Shown: positions 6,716-10,284 of the stretch, in pieces
Layout: each line of letters opens with the position of its first letter
Position numbering within the stretch: the stretch's first letter is position 1
DNA from: Ichthyophonus hoferi
Lineage: Eukaryota; Opisthokonta; Ichthyosporea; Ichthyophonida; Ichthyophonidae
Assembly: GCA_002751075.1 (NCBI GenBank)
Contig: NAOQ01000959.1
Location: 9,464 to 19,747 of the forward strand
DNA: 10,284 bases
Reading direction: 5' to 3'
Position numbers and translations under genes: made by a program
The notes under the pieces: generated by a model
Told to the model about the DNA's origin: nothing
What the model saw: the letters and a program-made list of their open reading frames with translations, nothing else
Database searches by the model: none

Positions 6716-7714
6716 AATTTCCAGTCCTTGATACACACTTGAGATTTGGTTTGGTTATATAGTTGCAGTCGAAGTGACTGACCGGCAGTTACTTAATATA
6801 GTCTATAGTCTAAGTCAAGTATTAGATTTTAAGCCTGTCTTTTAATCTTAGTACCTCTTACTATATTATTTCACTTGAGCTTTACCTATGCGCCAATATG
6901 GGGTTGAACCGACTTATACGGAGCACTGGTTACTATAGTTTGGTTTCCTACCATCCTACCATGCTATTGTTTATTTTAAGACACATTAAAAGGAAATACC
7001 CGAGATAAACTTCGGACAAATCCCTATGGATGTCTATATATAAGTGATAAGAATTTTAACCACAATAAAAATCTAATATTAAATAAAGCCGAGTACCACT
7101 AATTAGCTAGACTCTACTCTAAGAAGTAGGGCGATGTTTCTAACTTATTCATTTTCTGTAGACACATATAATGCTTTTATAAAACTGAAACATCTAATTA
7201 ATTTAAGTATTCATTTATATAACTATAATCATTTAATATTATTAACAATAACTATTACATAGGTGGTCTGAAAAAATAGTTGGTTCAATCTTTTGGTGCT
7301 AAATACCAATGCAAGATTATCTATTAACATTGAACTAGCCAATGGTAGAGGCTCTACGATTATAATAAGCCATTATTTCAAACCAATGTTTTGGATTAAG
7401 ATAAGAGAGCCCATGGATCAGGCATCCTGCATAAGACAAGTCCTGCTGACTTTTATAACAATAAGAATACATCTTAAAATAAATGCACTAAATATATACA
7501 AAGTGACATCTTAAATATACCTTTAATTGGGTATTCACTCTTTTTCTAAATGAATATAGGTTGCAGGAATGCCCTGTCTCTACTTATTATTCACAACAAT
7601 ACTAAATAAATTACTTTCGGTATACGTCCTTCCAAAACTACAAAATCATCTAAAATATTACAATTTAATTAGTGGATAACAGTAAACAGACACTCCTCAT
7701 TGAATTAAGGTCAC
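6716..7714. other. Region with no supported gene; possible intron of the minus-strand gene
   Basis: This is AT-rich and stop-dense on both strands apart from one 73-codon plus frame (7293-7514) with no recognisable motif. If the exons at 7715-7776 and 6656 belong together, it is an intron of about 1 kb on the minus strand. The only internal feature is the dispersed repeat copy at 7109-7162. Confidence 0.4.
7109..7162. repeat. Dispersed repeat, copy 2
   Basis: CTCTAAGAAGTAGGGCGATG followed by TTTCTAACTTATTC and TTCTGTAGACACA, matching 6338-6392 in the same orientation. Neighbouring sequence on either side does not align obviously, so the shared unit is short or its edges have decayed. Confidence 0.4.
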
Positions 7715-7776
7715 GGATTTAATTTGAATTTCGGATTGGTTGATCTGGAAACGGCTGTATCTCCGTCCTCTTCCAT
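7715..7776 (-). CDS. Possible first coding exon of the unknown minus-strand gene
   Basis: An ATG at 7776 opens MEEDGDTAVSRSTNPKFKLN plus two bases (CC), up to a possible GTGACC donor. The phase, 2, fits the acceptor at 6657, so the join reads KLNPYDLNPTVKFF. The N-terminus is acidic then basic and free of AT-driven residues. The donor is weak and the exon short, so this is inference from phase and composition only. Confidence 0.27.
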
Positions 7777-8898
7777 AGAAAGAGCAAACGAAAAGAAACT
7801 GATAAACTATTAGTGCTATTGAGGAGGAAAGTTTTTGCCTTATTCAAAAATCAGATGAGGAGATAGCATTATGAGCCTGAGAAAGGGATCTTTAGTTATT
7901 TTCCCAAATCTCAAGAGCTTTCTTATAAATAATATCTTTAATATCTAGTTAATTGACATGGATGCTGCGTCAGAATTCGTCAAGCCAGACAGACATCAAA
8001 GCAAATTAATGCCTGGTTTTGGAGCAAGTTTCAAAATGTCTCTCGTGATCCTAATTAAAGAGATCCAGTGACATTTTTTGTTGCTAGCAGAGTTTAAACT
8101 ACCCCTTCGTATCTTTGAAAGCGCTGATAAAAGAAGGAAGTTTATCTATTATTAATATTTGAGACGACTGGGCTACATCGAGAATCGTTTGCGTACCGTG
8201 ATTAGAACGATGTTTATTATTAGCACAGCAAACACCGTTTATACTAAGTACAATGCTACCTAATTAAGTGAGTAGATCTGGAGTACTACACTTTCCTAGA
8301 GTTTAATTGCTACGGATAAAGCTATACCAGAGTTAATCAAGCGCCAAGTTCGATGTAATCTGTTAATAAATGATGGTATTCGCTATTATCACAATACGCA
8401 GTTAATATTACTATATATTATCTCATTCGTATACAAGGAGTAAATAATCATATATAATGCTATTAAGTGTACCCTAGAGAGATTTGATGATATCATCAGA
8501 AGTTCTCGATATCGTATGATTGGTGTAATATTGCAATCTAGTATACCATTGGTCTATGTTATGAGAATCACTATCTATTTGAGAATGATAACAAGTTATT
8601 AAGTCTAGGCCATAACATAAAGTAACATAAAATACTCATTCAATCGTTAATTTACAGCACAAGTAGTATATATATTTACCATATATATATAGAATTATAT
8701 TGATGGTTATTACCATATTGGATTATATTATCTATCATTCCCTAATAATGGTTTAAATAAATATTACATATTATCAAACATAAACATACATATATACATA
8801 CACACAATCTGCACGCAACCCACCATCCACCATCTCTCCTCTCTCCTTCTCACTCCTTCTCACTCATACCACATCATAACATCACATATACTATTACT
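7777..8898. other. Intergenic region upstream of the kinase gene
   Basis: No supported gene. A 36-codon ATG frame starts at 7959 (MDAASEFVKPDRHQ...) without other support. Short perfect palindromes occur at 8486-8497 (GATGATATCATC) and 8507-8514 (CGATATCG). Beyond 8640 there are AT repeats. A TACATA-type tract (8790-8808) and a CT-rich tract (8832-8870) directly precede the kinase start. Confidence 0.5.
8809..8898 (+). promoter_or_regulatory. Putative promoter/5' UTR of the kinase gene, pyrimidine-rich
   Basis: The sequence shifts abruptly from AT-rich to C/T-rich (CCATCTCTCCTCTCTCCTTC) about 60 bases before the ATG at 8899. It then reads CATACCACATCATAACATCA up to the start. There is no ATG between the CT tract and 8899. 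It may be the 5' UTR or the start-site region. No clear TATA box can be chosen among the many TATATA runs. Confidence 0.35.
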
Positions 8899-9562
8899 AT
8901 GGATAACGTACAAAACGGTATGCGTTCTCTTCTCAAGGGAACGGTAGAAGAAAAATATCGCATCGGCTCCTTTCTTGGTAAGGGAGGGTTTGGAAAAGTA
9001 ACAAAAGGTCACAACAAAAAGACCGGCGATGTTGTAGCCCTTAAATTTGTTCCTAAAAACCTAGCTGATGAGAGTGTTGTTACAGAATGTATCTTTCTAC
9101 GTATGCTAAGCAAATGTAACAACATTACTACTTACCTTGGTGTATATGAGTCAAAAGATCTTAGGAATTGGGTGATAGTTATGGAAATTCTCCCTGGTGG
9201 TGAGCTGTTAGATGTTTTGCCAACTGCTATGGAGAATTCCTACACAGAGAAAGATGCCTGTGTTATATTCCTACAGATTATGACAGCTGTAGACTATTGC
9301 CACCGTCATAATGTAGCACATTGTGATTTAAAGTTTGAAAATATTTTTTGTTCTGAAAAGATCGATGTTTCATCTGTGTCAGCACTACAACAGGCGAGGA
9401 TAAAATTGGGAGATTTTGGGGCGGCATGTTCAATTGAGGAAGGCACGTTGATGATGGGAGGGGTAGGTACCTATAATTATATGCCACCTGAACGACTCAA
9501 GAGACAAGGATACAATGAGAAGACTGATGTTTGGGGGCTTGGAGTACTGCTGTATGCACTGA
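8899..9562 (+). CDS. CAMK-type Ser/Thr protein kinase, exon 1
   Basis: This encodes residues 1-221 and the first base of codon 222 of a protein kinase, which transfers the ATP gamma-phosphate to Ser/Thr. Visible elements are the Gly-rich loop GKGGFGKV (27-34), the VAIK-type Lys in ALKF (K49), a likely helix-C Glu (E63), hinge MEILPGGEL (95-103), catalytic loop HCDLKFEN (141-148) with D143, K145 and N148, DFG (172-174), GTYNYMPPE (190-198) in place of APE, and DVWGLGVLLYAL (210-221). All catalytic residues are present. The HRD Arg is Cys, and the usual Pro after K145 is Phe. The stretch between ENIF and DFG is a few residues longer than usual. The exon ends in phase 1 at CTGA|GTAGGT. The family resembles CaMK/CDPK-type kinases. 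Confidence 0.9.
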
Positions 9563-9912
9563 GTAGGTGTATGGGAAGGGGAGGGAAGGGAAGTGCATGC
9601 ATGGCTAGGGTGTTATTGTGCTGTTGTATTGTTGTATATATATACATACATTTACATACATACATACATATATACATACATATACATATATACATACATA
9701 CATTATATACATACATACATATATACATACATATATACATACATATACATACATACATACATATACATACATACATATCTACCTACCTACCCATCAATCT
9801 CTCATCACATTTATCCACCCTCTTCTACCCTCTCCCCTCTCCCATATCCCCACGTAACCATTAACCCAGTCCTCCAATCTTACTGGCTACTAATCACGGC
9901 ACCCCTGCGTAG
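9563..9912 (+). other. Kinase intron with microsatellite
   Basis: A 350-base intron from GTAGGT to CTGCGTAG. A TACTAAT branch-point consensus lies at 9888-9894, with its branch A 19 bases before the acceptor AG. The placement is set by the kinase fold: joining phase 1 to phase 2 gives [14 protein letters not shown], the expected subdomain IX-X sequence. An alternative acceptor at 9935 (TTTCCAG) has a better motif but would delete GRLPFQ. The frames that run through the intron are microsatellite artefacts. Confidence 0.85.
9634..9792. repeat. TACA/TATACA microsatellite within the kinase intron
   Basis: About 160 bases of interleaved TACA, TATACA and CATA units, grading into CTAC repeats. It is preceded at 9571-9597 by a GGGA-rich purine run. 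All Tyr/His/Ile-rich open frames here on both strands are translations of the repeat, not genes. Confidence 0.93.
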
Positions 9913-10145
9913 TTACTGGTCGGCTACCTTTCCAGGGAGATACACGGGCCAAGGTATTGGCTGCAGTTGAAGAAGGGGCGGATTTTAATGTTCCAGAATT
10001 TTCCGTTGTATCATTTCAGGTTATGCATTTGATTAAAAAACTGTTAGCCTATAGGATGGAAGATAGACCTCCCACTAGTGTTTTGTTGAATGATCCTTGG
10101 GTATGTGGGAAAGTCCCAGCTATAGAACCGCTTAGGTGTGTATAG
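9913..10145 (+). CDS. CAMK-type Ser/Thr protein kinase, exon 2
   Basis: This supplies residues 222-298: [20 protein letters not shown], then [20 protein letters not shown] and [20 protein letters not shown] with the ending [17 protein letters not shown]. It completes the C-lobe, including the conserved D-x-x-x-RP motif of subdomain XI (MEDRPPT) and the NDPWV end typical of CAMK kinases. TAG at 10143-10145 closes a 298-aa protein that is a kinase domain with almost no tail and no EF hands or calmodulin-binding segment. A donor-like TTAG|GTGTGT at 10136 just before the stop leaves open that the gene continues past the window. Confidence 0.87.
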
Positions 10146-10149
10146 GAAG

Positions 10150-10284
10150 GAGAGGGAGAGGGAGGAATTTGTGTTGTATTGCATTATAGACTAGTATATT
10201 ATATTATAGTATATTGTATTGTATTGTATTGTATTGTAGTGTATTGTATTATTGTAGTGTATTGTATTATATTGTATTGTATTG
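10150..10284. repeat. Purine run and ATTGT pentanucleotide repeat at the right edge
   Basis: GGAGA units at 10147-10167 directly after the kinase stop are followed from about 10195 by a TATTG repeat with TATTA and TAGTG variants that runs off the window. It holds no gene and is either the 3' UTR or the downstream flank. Confidence 0.85.

Noticed and set aside
1240-8898. Search for a complete transposon, long terminal repeats, CRISPR array or viral gene
   Set aside because: Apart from the two short foldbacks, the tRNA-like fossil and the repeat pair, I found no long terminal repeats, regularly spaced repeats or recognisable transposase, polymerase or capsid sequence.
9477-9970. Tyr/His/Ile/Thr- and Cys/Met/Tyr-rich frames on both strands
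   Set aside because: Translations of the TACA/TATACA microsatellite in the kinase intron.

Overview
The window is intron-bearing eukaryotic nuclear DNA. It is strongly AT-rich, has short introns of about 60-525 bp and carries simple-sequence repeats. The gene families look metazoan or close to Metazoa, and a sponge or another early-branching invertebrate would fit, but no single feature fixes the organism.

Two genes are secure and both involve the window edges. At the left, on the minus strand, is the 5' part of a DDX6/Dhh1/Me31B/CGH-1 type DEAD-box RNA helicase gene. A Gln/Pro-rich first exon (1235 to 769) splices to a short second exon (243 to 180) that encodes the conserved segment just before the helicase core. 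The core itself lies beyond position 1. At the right, on the plus strand, is a Ser/Thr protein kinase of the CAMK type (8899-9562 joined to 9913-10145, 298 aa). Its single intron carries a large TACA/TATACA microsatellite, and its catalytic loop reads HCD instead of HRD.

The 7.7 kb between them is harder to read. On the plus strand a strong donor (GTGAGT, 4040) and a strong acceptor (TTTTTTCAG, 4292) can join to give a 47-aa microprotein candidate that ends just before poly(A) signals. On the minus strand, between about 7776 and 5452, a set of phase-compatible exon candidates suggests a gene of unknown family: a possible start exon, an exon present as a tandem duplicate with one decayed copy, a proline-containing exon and a Ser/Thr-rich terminal exon. 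Two foldback sequences lie in this gene, one overlapping the decayed exon copy and one directly after the stop codon.

A minus-strand tRNA-Leu-like fossil (about 4820-4909) lies between the microprotein candidate and the minus-strand gene. The remaining intergenic DNA holds AT repeats, a diverged dispersed repeat pair and scattered open stretches that cannot be told from chance. I found no intact mobile element, no CRISPR and no recognisable viral gene.
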